Shown here piece by piece: positions 20,081 through 31,979 of a stretch of DNA of 64,000 nucleotides. This DNA is from Gnetum montanum (Eukaryota; Streptophyta; Gnetopsida; Gnetales; Gnetaceae), in the NCBI GenBank assembly GCA_015680685.1, contig MNCI01010461.1, forward strand, positions 335,623 to 399,622. The letters are read 5' to 3'. The notes below the pieces were generated by a model. The model worked only from the letters and a program-made list of their open reading frames with translations, made no database searches and was not told the DNA's origin. Position numbers and translations under genes: made by a program. Every line of letters starts with the position of its first letter. The first letter of the stretch is position 1.

Positions 20081-20399
20081 TTCCTAATTCCTTAAAGAAG
20101 TGTCAAACACATGATGTGGTTGGTATAATTATAGAAGTTTAAATTTGTGCTTAATTACAAAAGTGACAAGGCCAATTTTGTGGTTGATGCTCTCTTTAGA
20201 GTACATGTGGTAAATTTCAAGGTTCTTCATGTAGAAGATATGAATGATTTTGTTGATCTATATGAACATGATTTAGATTTTGGATAGGTTTTGAGGAGCA
20301 TCAAAGAGCCATTTTTGCATAGTATAGATCAATGGAGGAACTATCCTATCTAAGATTAACTATTATTCAAGAATGGACATGTTTGTATTTCCAATTATG

Positions 20400-21469
20400 A
20401 CTGTAGGAAAAATATTTTTATTGAAAAATATAGTCGTGGCATGGCAAGTCACATGGACAAAGATAAGACATTAGAACTTATGGGTAGGCACTATTTTTGG
20501 CTTGATATAATCTTTGAAGTCTCCAAATTTATGGAGTGTTTTACATATTAGAAAGTTTAGGAAGATAAGGGATTTTATGGACATTATATGTCTTTGTCAA
20601 TTTCCAAAGGCCCTTGGGAAAGTGGATCAATGGACTTTGCTAGTGAGATTTTCAAGGTCAAAAGTGGGAATGATGCTATCTATGTTGTGGTGGAAAAATT
20701 TTCCAAGATGTCATACTTCATTTTATGTAAAAATGTGAGTGATGCATTTCATATTGCAAAATTATTTTTCCAAGATGTTATGAAGTTACATGGGATTTTT
20801 TTGAATATTATTAGTGTTAAAGACTCCAAGTTCACTAGTTATTTTTAGAGGTCCATTTAAAATATTTTAGAGACAAAGTTAAAATTTTCTAGTGCATATT
20901 ATCCATCATATGATGACCAAACCTAAGTGATCAATAAATATTTATTGAATAATTTAAGGTGTTTGTGTGAAGTATAATCTAATATGTCAAAGAATTTGTT
21001 GTATCATGCTGAATTTTCTTATAATAAGGCTTTTCATGTTGCTATTCAAAAGATTCCATTTCAACTTAATTATGGATTTTTCCCTAAGATGGTTAATAAT
21101 GTTAGGCTCCTTGATGGAGAAGCTCAATTAAGTGCTAATTTTGTACAAGATATGAAGGATCTTCATGTTCAAGTAAAGTTAAATCTTAAGAAGAAGGTTG
21201 AAGAAAGAGTACTTAAAAGGAATGAGGGAAAGAGAAAGCCCAGATTTACTATTGGTGACCTTGTTTGGGTACTCTTGAAGAAGAAGAGGTTAAGAGGTAT
21301 TAAATTCTCAAAATTAAAGACCAAGAAGATGGATCCTTTTAGAATAAAGACCAGCATTAATGAAAATGCTTTTGAAATTGACTTATCAAATAATGTGGGT
21401 AAGTATTTTATGTTTAATGTTATAGATCTTGTGCATTATCATAGATTGCTAGATGATGAAATCTTATAG
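20400..21469 (+). pseudogene. Integrase and C-terminal module of element E
   Basis: It begins with a degenerate H2C2 region (about 20420-20520, GMASHMDKDKTLELMGRHYF). The core follows at 20588-20848: PWESGSMDF (first Asp kept), VVVEKFSKMSYFI, and VKDSKFTSYF where the family has SDRDxxFxSxFW. The last part is an open 161-codon frame (20984-21469) with LLYHAEFSYNKAFHVAIQKI, FTIGDLVWVLLKKKR and FKI-like GPY/F segment, ending DLVHYHRLLDDEIL. Frame changes at about 20848 and 20983 remove the third catalytic residue region. No chromodomain can be seen after it. Confidence 0.8.
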
Positions 21470-22569
21470 ATCAACATCTATGAGTTGAAGGGGGATATTG
21501 ACAAGTCCAAGCCTTCATAGGAGAGGAAGAAAATCTTACTTAAGAAGAGAGAATCTTCCAATAGTTGTTGAGTGAAGAGGCATAAATACTTCATACATTA
21601 AAAGGATCAAACTACTGGTGATGTTATATGGGTTCATGAGACCAAACTTGTTGAGTGAGGAATTACTTCTACTCCTACTACCTTATTTACTTGAGTTTAC
21701 TTTTTAAAGGGTGGGAGAGCTAGTATAGGGGCACCTCTTTCAAACCCCGTTTTATCCCTATAAACAAAAGAATGAAGGTTTTGGCTAGCTTGGGAGACAT
21801 CATGGACCTTTGTAGACATCTTACTTGAGAATTGAGATGTCAAAGAAGATGTCTTAGTGACTTGGGATATGTCTAGCCTATGAGTTTACATGTAAGAGGA
21901 GATGTCTTCCTAGTAGTATAAATGTCTTTTCCAAAATATGGATTAATAAAGGAGATGCCTTGCCAGTAGTGTAGACGTCTTGCCAAACAAGATGTCTTCT
22001 CTAAAGTATAGATGTCTTAGCTACATGTTGGATTTGTCAAAGAGATGTCTGGTCAAGCCTATGAACATCTCCTTTGGTTATGAAAAGTTTCAATGTGGTA
22101 GTTCCATCATGAGAAATAACTAGGAATGTTAATATCAACATGAGAAATATTTTCCTAGGGTTCTAGCTTTGTGTTTTAATAAATATTAGTTTGTATTGCA
22201 TGTTTTGGAAGAGAAAGTAGGGAGAGATGTTACATGAGAGTGGTGTACATCTTGGTGGTTAACCATTTGAGGTGATATTAGACATAGCTCTCTATGTTTG
22301 AATCTTGATATTTTGTGAGAAAGAGATCTTGATCGATTGTGTATTGCATTGAGGTCAATCCTATGTATGGTTGTAAAGCCTCATGCTTTGTAATATCATA
22401 GAATGTGTAAGTGTTTTGTGTTATGTGGAATGGATTTCATTGTATTTTTAATCTTCTTTTAGCATTAAGAAAATATGGCTAGCTTTTTTTCTCTCTATTA
22501 ATTACATTGTCTCACAAAATATCTAGATTCAATGTATTTTGAAGGGTTAAAGCAAATTGAAGTGACCTT

Positions 22570-23013
22570 GATACATATACTAGAGGGACCATACATGTCT
22601 CCTGACACAGTTGCTTATCAATTCTTCATAACTGATAAGTTTCTAATTCTCATGTTTTCTTGTGGCATAGAACATTTCTCCTTTTTGTTATGAATCACTT
22701 CCTTATCTTCTTAGTATTCATAATTGGTGAAAATACTAAGAGATACTCTTATATGAATGGTTTCTTCTTCTTTCTAAGATATAATCTACTTATTTTTCTA
22801 AAACTTCAGTATTTCCATATACCTCTTTTTTTCTTCTTATTTACTATATATTCTCATGGTTCACAACTTTAACTTTATTTCTAGAAAGAATCATGATTGT
22901 TCCTAGTATTAGTCATGCCTTTATGAAAAGAAGTTCTTACAAAATACTTAACTTAATTTGTTATTACTTATGAAACTGATGATTATAATTTAAGTATTAT
23001 TATATTATCAACA
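22570..23013 (-). repeat. X LTR copy 1 (truncated)
   Basis: Similarity to 36180-36608 and 58650-59063 begins near acatgtctcc (22590) and ends at ttatcaaca (23013). The outer half of the LTR is missing next to element E. On the minus strand the LTR starts TGTTGATAA and is preceded by the purine tract tgattgaagaggag (23014-23027), which is a polypurine tract for this copy. Confidence 0.7.
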
Positions 23014-25803
23014 CTCCTCTTCAATCATTAGTTTCATAGCTTTCATTTTTTTAATTTTTTATCAAAGTCAATGAGTGCTCATATAGATTATCATCAAGTA
23101 AAATTGTCAAAGTGGCCAATCATAAAGTTTTAAATAATCATATAGTATATATAATTTCTTTTCTTTACTCATGAGTTTGTAAAAAAGTCTTAAACAACAG
23201 ACACGTAGGAAGAAATGAACATCACTTGCTTTTCTATTAATTTTATGAACTAGGCATGGTGGATATTACAGAACATCATTGAGTTCTACCTCCAATGATA
23301 TAGGTTCATAAACATGTACATAAATAGGGGCTTCCTCTATGGAAGTAGTAGGTTAGACTGGGGCAATGTCAATTCCAATAGGTTGTTTGTTATCTTCAAC
23401 TATAATCAAAGGTCCACACAACTCTAACATAAGAAGAGCTTTTGAGAAAACATCTTGATGCTTTAATCTCATTTTCTTCTTTCAACTTCTTTATCTCCTA
23501 TTCAAGACTTTTGTTTCTTTTCTGGAGAGCTTCTTACAAAGGTCCTCTGCTATATTTTCCTTATCACTTTATTACTTTCTTAGATTTTCTATAGTACTTT
23601 CTATAGCATGCATTCTTTGCTTGACTTCTTCAAAATTTATTTAAAGTTTTCTTACATCAAATATAAGAACTTAATTAGTTGAAAAGAGATCTTTATTATC
23701 TTGATCAAGTCTAGAATTTTTAGAGATTATCTAACTGTATTTTTTATCATATATGCCTCCTTTATTTTGTCTTCTGATGTTGATATTGTCATTATTGTCG
23801 ATGCTTTTATACCTCCACTCTTCTTGAATTAATTAAGTTTCTAAATTTTAGGTTGAATTTATTTCTTACAATTAGCCCCATCATTCAAGAATCTTTTGTA
23901 TGTAGACTTGAGACTTTTGTATGTTATCTTCTACATCTTATATTGCTCTCTCCATTTTTTTTTTAATTCTTGAGTAGTGACAAATTCTAAAATTTCTTGT
24001 AAGTTGCTCTTTGATGAACACCTAGAGTAGTAATATTTATTAATAAATAATGTTTATTTTACTTTATATTAGATCACTAGTAAGTATATTTTAGTCAATT
24101 GATATCATTTATATTATGTTATGTCTCATTAATAATATTTTTATATATATCATTTTGTGGAACCAAAAACAAGGACTAACTTATCTCATATAAAACATTT
24201 AACTATACCATCATATTCCAAACATTCGAATTAACTAATTTTGACTCCTTGTTTGGGTAAAATAGATTCTAGACATGAAGTTATGGCTGGTCAAAGTTGG
24301 CTATGAATAATAAATAATCAAAGATAACTTTCATTGTGTCATTCATAAGCATAACAGATTCTAATCAAAGGTAAATAATTTTGTGCCCTCAATTTTTGAT
24401 AATATTTAACTGCTAGTATATCCAAATAGGCTTTCAATATGTGTGTATTCTTTGACATATGAAGAATATGATCATTGTTCTTTAAATCTTTATGTGTTGG
24501 AACTCCTACTTCACTGAATTCATTAGCATTGATCTTCAGCTTATAGTTGGGTGGAGGTATAAGAAAGAAGTTCTTACCTTTTGTAATTTCTTATTGATGT
24601 AGAAGAGTAATTGATTTTTCCAAAATTTCACTCCCCTCATCTTATTCTTGCTCTTTCTTCTTTTCTTTACCCTTATTAGACTTATTGACTGAAGTTCTTA
24701 ACTTCATTATGAATGTCTCTTTCTACTATGTTGTTGCTCCTATTTTTCTTGTAACTCTAAAAAAATTTGATATATTATGAGAATGACAACAGTGATGAGA
24801 AAATAGTTATGCTCTTACAAAGTTTCTTTCGTGTTCAAGTTAATAACTCTGGTCTCTCTCAGCAAGATTGGAATCTCCATGGATATTGGAGGATAAGAGG
24901 ATTTTCCAACTTTGAATACTTCTAAGTAATGACTATAAGTATTTTAAAATCAAAGTGACTAATGCTCTATCACATAGCTTGCAAGAATTTAACAAAATTT
25001 GTAAATAATAAAATGAACCCAACTTACTTTTATTTTATAAGCCACAATATAGAGTAACACCTTCAGAACACTCCATCGGATGGATCTTAGATGATCCCCA
25101 CAATCAATATATTCATTGTAAATCTTAGCAATTATGTAGACAAGCTCATCAAGGTATTCTAGATTTATCCATGGATCAGACTTACTAGTTCCACAATCTT
25201 ACAAGCCCACAAAGGATAAGATCAGAAAGCCATTATCTATAGAATAAATGTCTACAAATGGGATGTAGAAATTTCTAAAATTCATTATCAAATGAATAAG
25301 ATCTTCTATGATGTGCACACAAAATAATTACCTCTATATAAAATCTCCGTTACTCCATTATGATAAATCTATAAACTTTTTAAAGTTTCTTCTTGTATCA
25401 TCAGCTAACTAGATGTTAATTTAACAATGTAGCTAGATAACCTAATTGCATCAATAACATCATGAACTTATTACTTCATGACTATAGAGAAATAGTTGGA
25501 GTTAAAGAAAATTCATCTCTTCAATTGTAATTTTCTTACACTAGATTGTTCGGCAATAACACAAAATTCTTTTTCTCCTTCAAGATTACCTTAAAATTGA
25601 TTTCCTTTTCTAGATTTATCCTGGCAGTAGTTTGCTTCAATGAATTATTCTCTTAAAATTATGAAGTCCTTAAGAATGAATTTTATTTTTTCATTATCTT
25701 AGCAACCCCTAATTACTTTAAATTCCAAAGAAAACCCTTGCATAATTTTGGTCCAAATCATACTATGCCTTTTTTGAGAGATCTTAATCAATTTAATAAT
25801 ATG
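23014..25803 (-). mobile_element. X internal region copy 1, left part
   Basis: AT-rich and collinear with 36609-39252. The aligned minus-strand frame with NYKLKIN-x-x-EF-x-x-V-x-VPT is readable near 24480-24560 but broken. No retroviral enzyme motif was found in six frames. It is interrupted at 25804 by element D and resumes at 34880. Confidence 0.65.
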
Positions 25804-25808
25804 ATATT
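25804..25808. repeat. Target site duplication of element D, left (ATATT)
   Basis: ATATT immediately precedes the left LTR of D and is repeated right after its right LTR (34875-34879). Confidence 0.85.
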
Positions 25809-26647
25809 TGATGAGTGGTGAGGTACCCCTACGCTTAACCATACGAATACAAGCATTTCATGTACGATCCAGTTGAATTCCAGGGACTAAGTGCCTATGC
25901 GCCTTTGTGGAACAAGGACAGGTTGGTTGATCGTTGTCTTCCCAAACTTACTTGTATGTCACAATTGTATGGTTAAGTAAGTTTGAGGCATATGATTTTT
26001 ATAGCTTTTATGTTTTTATGTCCTGCTACTAATAAGGGATGAGAGAGATATAACTAAGTGACTAATTTAACTTAACTACTGATTAACTAGGCTTTAACTA
26101 ATCCTAAACCAGTATCCATTCTCACTTGATGTACACATCCTAAACCCATGCAACACTACTGGGATTACCAAACGCTAATCGTTATTGGGTTACTAAGTGT
26201 TACACTCATGCTCGAAGTGATCGTACTAAGTGTACTTACTTAGGAGAGTTGTAGAGTGAGAGAGAACATTAATTAACTAAGAAAGCATTTAATAACAACA
26301 ATTAACACTAATTAATCAATTCTGGATGCTGCAAGGTTTATCATAAAGTTCATCTTTATTGCTGTACACAAAGTGTGCTTAGGTACACAATGTTCAAATA
26401 AAGATCCATTCACTTGATGACTCCTACTATGGGCATACAAAAATAATTCTAACTCTGGAGTGGAGAAAGGGCAAGATTTTGGCTAAGGGACTAACTATCT
26501 AACTACAAAACTAAGTGCGCTTGCCTCTTATTTATAGGCAAGGAGGCAAGTCCCAATATCGTGTATCTGACATTACATGGTAGGCTTCGATATTGTGTAC
26601 CCAATATCGTGGGTGCAATATCACGGTCCTGATATCGTGGTTCATCA
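25809..26647 (-). repeat. 3' LTR of element D
   Basis: Plus strand runs from TGATGAGTGG to GTGGTTCATCA. It pairs with 34035-34874. The last 100 bp hold repeated ATATCGTG/CGATATTG words, which on the minus strand form the start of U3. It is bounded by ATATT on the left and the polypurine tract on the right. Confidence 0.9.
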
Positions 26648-26658
26648 TACCCCCACAA
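26648..26658 (-). other. Polypurine tract of element D
   Basis: The minus strand reads GTTGTGGGGGTA directly before the LTR start TGATGAACC. Position and composition fit the plus-strand primer of an LTR retrotransposon. Confidence 0.7.
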
Positions 26659-28140
26659 CTAAATGAAAACTCATCCTCGAGTTCCTTACAAAATATTGGG
26701 AAGGTATGGGATTATTAACTAATTGACAACTGATGGTGGAATGGGGTAACAAACTCAATGTGCCCAGTGAATGGATCAATAAGCATATTAGAACATTAGT
26801 GTTCATGACCATTGTGGTGAACACTTGTACATAAATGACATCTAGGCCTTATTTGGTAGCTTGAAGAGAGAAAAAGAGAGAGAGAAAGAAGATGAAGCCT
26901 ATTGCCACCAATGCCAAGATTGTGCCTTCCATTGTTTATCCATAACCACACCACCAAACTTGATCCTTTCATCAATGCTCCAGTTCCAGTCCATCTTGAG
27001 TGCTTCCTCCAAGCCCAGTCTATTGTTTGTATGATCACCATTTTCATACACAACACAATCACAATTGAGCAAGGATAGATAAACCACAATGCAATTGATA
27101 CCTTGCCTCGATATGAAGCGCATTGGCTGAGTTGTGGTTATGGCATAAATTGGTTCGAAGATTTATCACTAGTGACTACCCAAGGTGTAGGGGTTAGGAG
27201 AATAGTAAAATGGAGAAAACTGAAAAATTTGTGCTAGGGCCCCCACGACTAAGAGCGAACCTTCGGTAGCTATAAGATGGAAAAATACGAGGAACAAGAA
27301 AGATGGGAAAAATAACAACGGCAATGTCAACAAAATGGATGACATGGATGGGGATGAAATAAGATATGATTGATTACAGGAAATTTTTGAGGACAATAAA
27401 TTAGCAATTGCACCAAAAAGGAATGCCAGTGGGTCCTCCCCAAAGCAGGCTCATGCCTTTTATGCCCTAACAAACCCACAAACCAAAGAGTTCGTAGGCT
27501 CTAGGAATGTCATTTGGAAGAAAGAGTTAAAAACTTACCCACAAGAATTCACCAAATAAAAATAATGTATCAACCTAGAAATGGACTAATGATAGAACCA
27601 TCAATGAGGTGGAAAAATGGGAAGAAAGATGAAGAGGAGAGAATGGAATGGAATCCCAAGAACAAGGTTGTGTAAAGTCCCTTGTGTATTTCATGGTTAA
27701 TGTGACTGAGTAGAACTCATCCCAAATCCAGACTTTAACAAGCCACATCCAATGACCTTGCATCAATACACTTGGCCAATCCATTCACTTGAAGCAACAA
27801 GAATGCTTCCACAAAAAGTCACCACCATTTCGAGGAGAGCAAGATGGAGAAGCAGGAAGCGAAAAAGGGCCTTAGTTAGAGGGAACCTTTAGGCATGGGT
27901 AACATGTCTTTCCAGTGCCATAACCAGTGCTTGTAGCCCATATTGCTTTATTATGTCTAAGGGGTGTGCTTTGAATTCTCACTTTTCTCTTCTCTTTTTT
28001 TTTTATGTTTATGCATGAGAACCACACCATGCAAAGACTTATTTTTATTCACTTAGCTTCCNCTTAATATCAGCATCATAATTCAAAGGTAAAAACCAAA
28101 CATTAGAAATCAATATGATAAAATTCAATCCACCATCATG
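26659..28140 (-). other. Long 3' region of element D (possible env-like position)
   Basis: About 1.5 kb between integrase and the polypurine tract. Three short open stretches on the minus strand (26796-27089, 27169-27396, 27575-27784) show hydrophobic runs such as SILLTLPLLFFPSFLFLVFF, but no continuous frame. Athila elements often carry an extra, sometimes env-like, frame here (known); this copy is too decayed to say more. One unresolved base is at 28062. Confidence 0.4.
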
Positions 28141-28149
28141 AGAACTTAT

Positions 28150-29600
28150 TAGATGACGAATAAAAGTAAATCAAGCAAACAAAGAAACAGTAAAAATATG
28201 AACGATGGTGTAAAACAAAAATAAGAAAATTTGGAAGAGTGTAAAACAAAAATGTGTAAAAAAAGTTCAAAAAGAACTGAGGGCCTAGAATGGTTAGCAT
28301 AGGTGGCCATCTCCCCCATGACTAAGTTGGAAGCAGGAGATTCAAAATAGTGAGCAGGGTTGTCCATTGAGAGAGGTAGCATGTGTACTAGCTGTCTTAA
28401 GCTCTTGGAAAGGTTTGGTTTGTTGCACGTTGACCAAAATTTTCTTATCCAGGCTCTCAAGTTTGTATATTGTCATGGCCCCTGAAGGAAAAGTTGCATA
28501 AATAATATAAGGTCCTTTCCACAGAGTTTGAAATTTAGTATGTTGTGGCACATGTGTTGGATTCCAATAGAGAACCTTATCTCTTGGTTGATATTTAACT
28601 TTCATAATTCTTAGGTTATGACATTGTTTATTGAAGGCCTTCCACAATTTGTTAGATGATAGGGTAGCTAATCAGTTTTCATCCAGCAAGTTAAGGATTA
28701 CTAACCATTGTTTCTGTGCTAGATCAAGGTCAAGGTTGAGGTCACATGTCGTGGATAGTGTACAGAGCTTAGATTGAATGGGAAGGGTTGGCAATCTACT
28801 GTACACTAACTCATAGAGAGAGTAGCCTATAGGGAGTTTCCATGTGGAGCAGTATGCCCAAAGAGCATCATTCAGTTTCGTGCTCCAATCTCACCTAAAC
28901 TTGCTAATGGTTCTTGTTAATATCTTTGTAATCTCCCTATTGGTGACATTTGCTTGACCGTTTGCTTGGGGTTGGTATGGTGTAGTCAATTTATGCTCAA
29001 CCCCTAAGCATTGTATTAATTTCAAAAAATTTGCACCTGTGAAGTGTGTACCATTGTTTGAAATAAGTGCATGCAGCACACCACATCTATTTATGACTTG
29101 TTGTTGAACAAATCGTGCAACTATAGATGATGTACAATCTTTAATAGTAGTTGCTTCAGCCCATTTTATTAGGTAATCAACAAAAAAAATAATATAAGCT
29201 TTTCCATTGGACATTGGTGTAATTGGCCCCATAAAATCAATTTCCAAATGTCGAAGGGTTCTAACAATTGAATCCATTATTGCGGACCCTCCATTCTAGT
29301 AGTCATTCCCCCATCATGTTGACAGCGCTCACAAGATTGGATGAAACTATGAGCGTCCTGAAATAATGTAGGCCAATTATATCCTACAAGCAAGATCTTG
29401 ATGGTTTTTTGTCTTCCAACGTAATGACCCCCACAAGGACCCTCATGAGCATCTTGGAGAACTTGCAGTTGATCTATATCGGGAACACATCATCGAACCA
29501 AGCCATCAGGACACACTTTGTAAAGTTTCCCATTGATCTCCATAAAGTACTTGGCTCGGTGAAGAAACTATTGTTTCTTCTTAAGGTTTAACTCTTGTGG
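28150..29600 (-). pseudogene. Integrase of element D
   Basis: From right to left: an H2C2 zinc region (about 29330-29450, with HEGPCGGHYVG and CERCQHDGG), then the core open at 28891-29277 with LEIDFMGPITPM (Asp), ALISNNGTHFTGANF where the family has SDNG (Asp to Asn), and NGQANVTNREI where the catalytic Glu is Asn. A C-terminal module at 28342-28647 (DKVLYWNPT, WKGPYIIYATFPSGAMTIYK) follows. Stops near 28890 and 29280 split it. Two of three catalytic positions are changed, so it is inactive. Confidence 0.8.
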
Positions 29601-30251
29601 TGTTTGTTGGGTGAGGAGATAGGTAAGAATGCTACTATACCAGTTTGTCTTCGTGTAGTAGCCAGTATGTCCAAGGAATGACCGAATATCTTTGATAGTT
29701 TCCGGTTGATGGGTAATTCCTTGGATAATTTTGATTTTCTCAAGGTCTACCTCTATCCCTGTGTGTGAGATTTTTTGCCCTAGTGCTACACTTTCTTGGA
29801 CCATCAAATAGATTTTTTGCCAGTTGAGCCTCAAATTGGTTTCTACACATCTTTTTAACACTTTCTCTAATTGGTCCAAGGCTTAATCAAAGTTTTCTCC
29901 ATAAGTGGAGAAGTCATCCATAAAGACCTCCAGGTCATTCCCTATCTGTTATTAGAATATGCTTAGAACTAATCGTTGAAATGTTGTAGGGGCATTGCAC
30001 AAGCCAAACGACATCTGTTTATATGCAAACATTCCCCAAGTACTAGTGAACATAGTCTTGGCTTGTTCTTCTGGGGCTATTTGTATTTGGTTATATCTGC
30101 AATATCCATTCAAAAAATTGTAATAATGATGCCCTGCGATGGTGTCTAAGACTTGGTTGACAGATGGCAATGGAAAGTGAGCTTTGAATGTTGTCATATT
30201 TAGTAGCCTGAAATCTATGCACACCCTCCATTTTCCTTCCTTTTTAGGCAC
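29600..30251 (-). pseudogene. Reverse transcriptase of element D
   Basis: The frame 29952-30251 gives KWRVCIDFRLLNMTTFKAHF, a YNQIQIAPEEQAKTMFTSTW block and MSFGLCNAPTTFQRLVLSIF. After two stops the active-site block VFMDDFSTYGENFD is readable at about 29890-29930. Frame 29568-29879 continues with LEKVLKRCVETNLRLNWQKI and IRSFLGHTGYY. Sequence then jumps almost directly to the integrase zinc region, so RNase H is deleted. The wording is Athila/Tat type. Confidence 0.85.
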
Positions 30252-31454
30252 AATAATGAAGGGGCTAACCCATTCGCTATCAACAATGGGGTATATGAAC
30301 CTAGCCTTGAGAAGCTATTTGATTTCATCCTTAACTACTTATCACCTCTGTGGTTGTCTTCAAGGCTTTATGGAGGGGTCAGTGTAAATTCTATGTTGGC
30401 ATATCCTAGGATCTATTCTAGTTAATTTAGGATATGACCAAGCAAAGGCTTCTGACCATTTATTTATTACCTTCAGTAGTTCTTCTTTCTATTGAGGAGC
30501 AAGCTTAGCATTGATAATTACCGATTTTCCATTTTTAAGGAACGTGTATTCCATATCGATGGGCAATGATTTCAGCTCGAGGGGCTCCTACTTAAATTTC
30601 TCAAGGATTTCCAACTTCCCCCAGTTGATATTTTGAAGGTTAAGACTTGGAAGTTGGCGGTGGACTTTTTGTAATGCGTCTATGCTATCAATGTAAGCAC
30701 AAGTCAAACCCTTAGTTGGTTCCATGCATATGGGTGAATTGCTTTCTTGATCAGCTGTCAGCCACTAGGTGTCTTCTTGTCGTGTGGTTGCTACATACAG
30801 GCATCTTTGTATGTTAATCACTTGTGCACACTGATTTCATGCAGGCAATGACAAACTTTGCACAAACCATGACCTCTGCATGCAATTATACCTTGTGTCA
30901 CTGTATGCAATGCACAGAACTCTCTTCTTCTCAATCTTTCCGAATGTATTTTCCTTTGATATTTCTAGGGAAAGATCGTGGATTCCTAGGCATGCATCAA
31001 TGGTGCTTAGCCATGCTCTTCCCATTATGATTGGGAAGTACCCCTTACCGTTGTTTACCTAAATCACTAGGAAGTCAGTTGGGTATGACCACCCACAAAC
31101 AGTGGTAACAATGTCTTCCACCAGTCCCAATGGGACAACGATGGACTGGTTGGCCAACTCTAGATGGATGTTTCTCTTTTTCAATGAAGGTAGGTTCCCA
31201 ACCTTGTACATTTCTTGAGAAATCAAGTTGACGTTGGAACCTAAATCCAGAAGAGCCTTACATGACACATTTTCAACAATTTGTAAGTATATCAGAAGAC
31301 TCCCAAGATTAGAGAATTTCCTGCGAAGGTGGCTAGCTTTGATCCAATCAATAATGACATGTGTTAGCATGACTGTATGCGTTGAGTGTGGTGATTGGGT
31401 TGAAGGGAGCTTCAAAGTTTTGATTGATACTGAGGCATCTAAGGAATCAACCAC
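30252..31454 (-). pseudogene. Protease and pre-RT linker of element D
   Basis: The frame 31059-31454 contains CKALLDLGSNVNLISQEMYK and LELANQSIVVPLGLVEDIV, matching the Athila protease layout ALCDLGASVNLLP...LQLADRSxxxPxGxxEDV. The D-L-G-S active-site block is intact. Sequence between 30252 and 31058 is the PR-RT linker. It has stops and only weak RT N-terminal blocks near 30300-30450. Confidence 0.75.
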
Positions 31455-31979
31455 TTATGATTGCAACAGCTTGGTTGGATTTTTGGTTCTAAAGAAATGT
31501 CATTTCTTCATGTGGTTGTTGGAACTAGCAGTAGGTTGAGAGTTAACAACCCTTGTGGCATTATGTTGCTGTGGCTGGGTAGGGATTTCACCTTGCATCA
31601 AGGGAGTAGGTGGTAGTGGATCTATTGGTGGGAGAGATGCAGCTGCATGAGAAGGATGATATGTTTATGGAATATCACCTCTAGAAGAGGGATTCCCATA
31701 ATACTCACAGGCTTAGTAGTGAGGTTGAGGAGTGACATGACCAGTAGAGTCATGTGGGGAGATTGGCTACTACATGTAACATCCATATGGATCAGGTTGT
31801 CAGTAAGGATACTATTGCCTTGGTGGTGGCATTCCCCATGATTGTGGGTGCTGCCACTATTGATATTACTCAATCGGTTGTGGTGGAGTTCCACTGGGAT
31901 AATATGTTAAGGGTTGGTGGAATTGCCTTGGGTTACCTTGAGGATAAGGTAACCTTTGGGGTATTTGCCTTTTGTTTAA

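Larger units (their letters stand above)
19145..22570 (+). mobile_element. Element E: decayed chromovirus-like Ty3/gypsy remnant
   Basis: The order on the plus strand is protease remnant, RNase H remnant, integrase and GPY/F module, then a possible polypurine tract (ttaaagggtgggagag, about 21705-21720) and an AT-rich tail that may be an LTR. The block wording (PWESGSMDF, KFSKMSYFI, DLVWVLL) is typical of the Tekay/Del chromovirus group (known). RT is missing between about 19630 and 19780. Its base composition is clearly more AT-rich than A-C. The right edge, where the X repeat starts, is approximate. Confidence 0.7.

Noticed and set aside
26796-27396. Hydrophobic frames near the left end of D as an env gene
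   Set aside because: They are short, in different frames, and lack a continuous signal/transmembrane architecture; only the position suits an env-like gene.
28062-28062. Ambiguous base N
   Set aside because: A sequencing or assembly ambiguity, not a biological feature.
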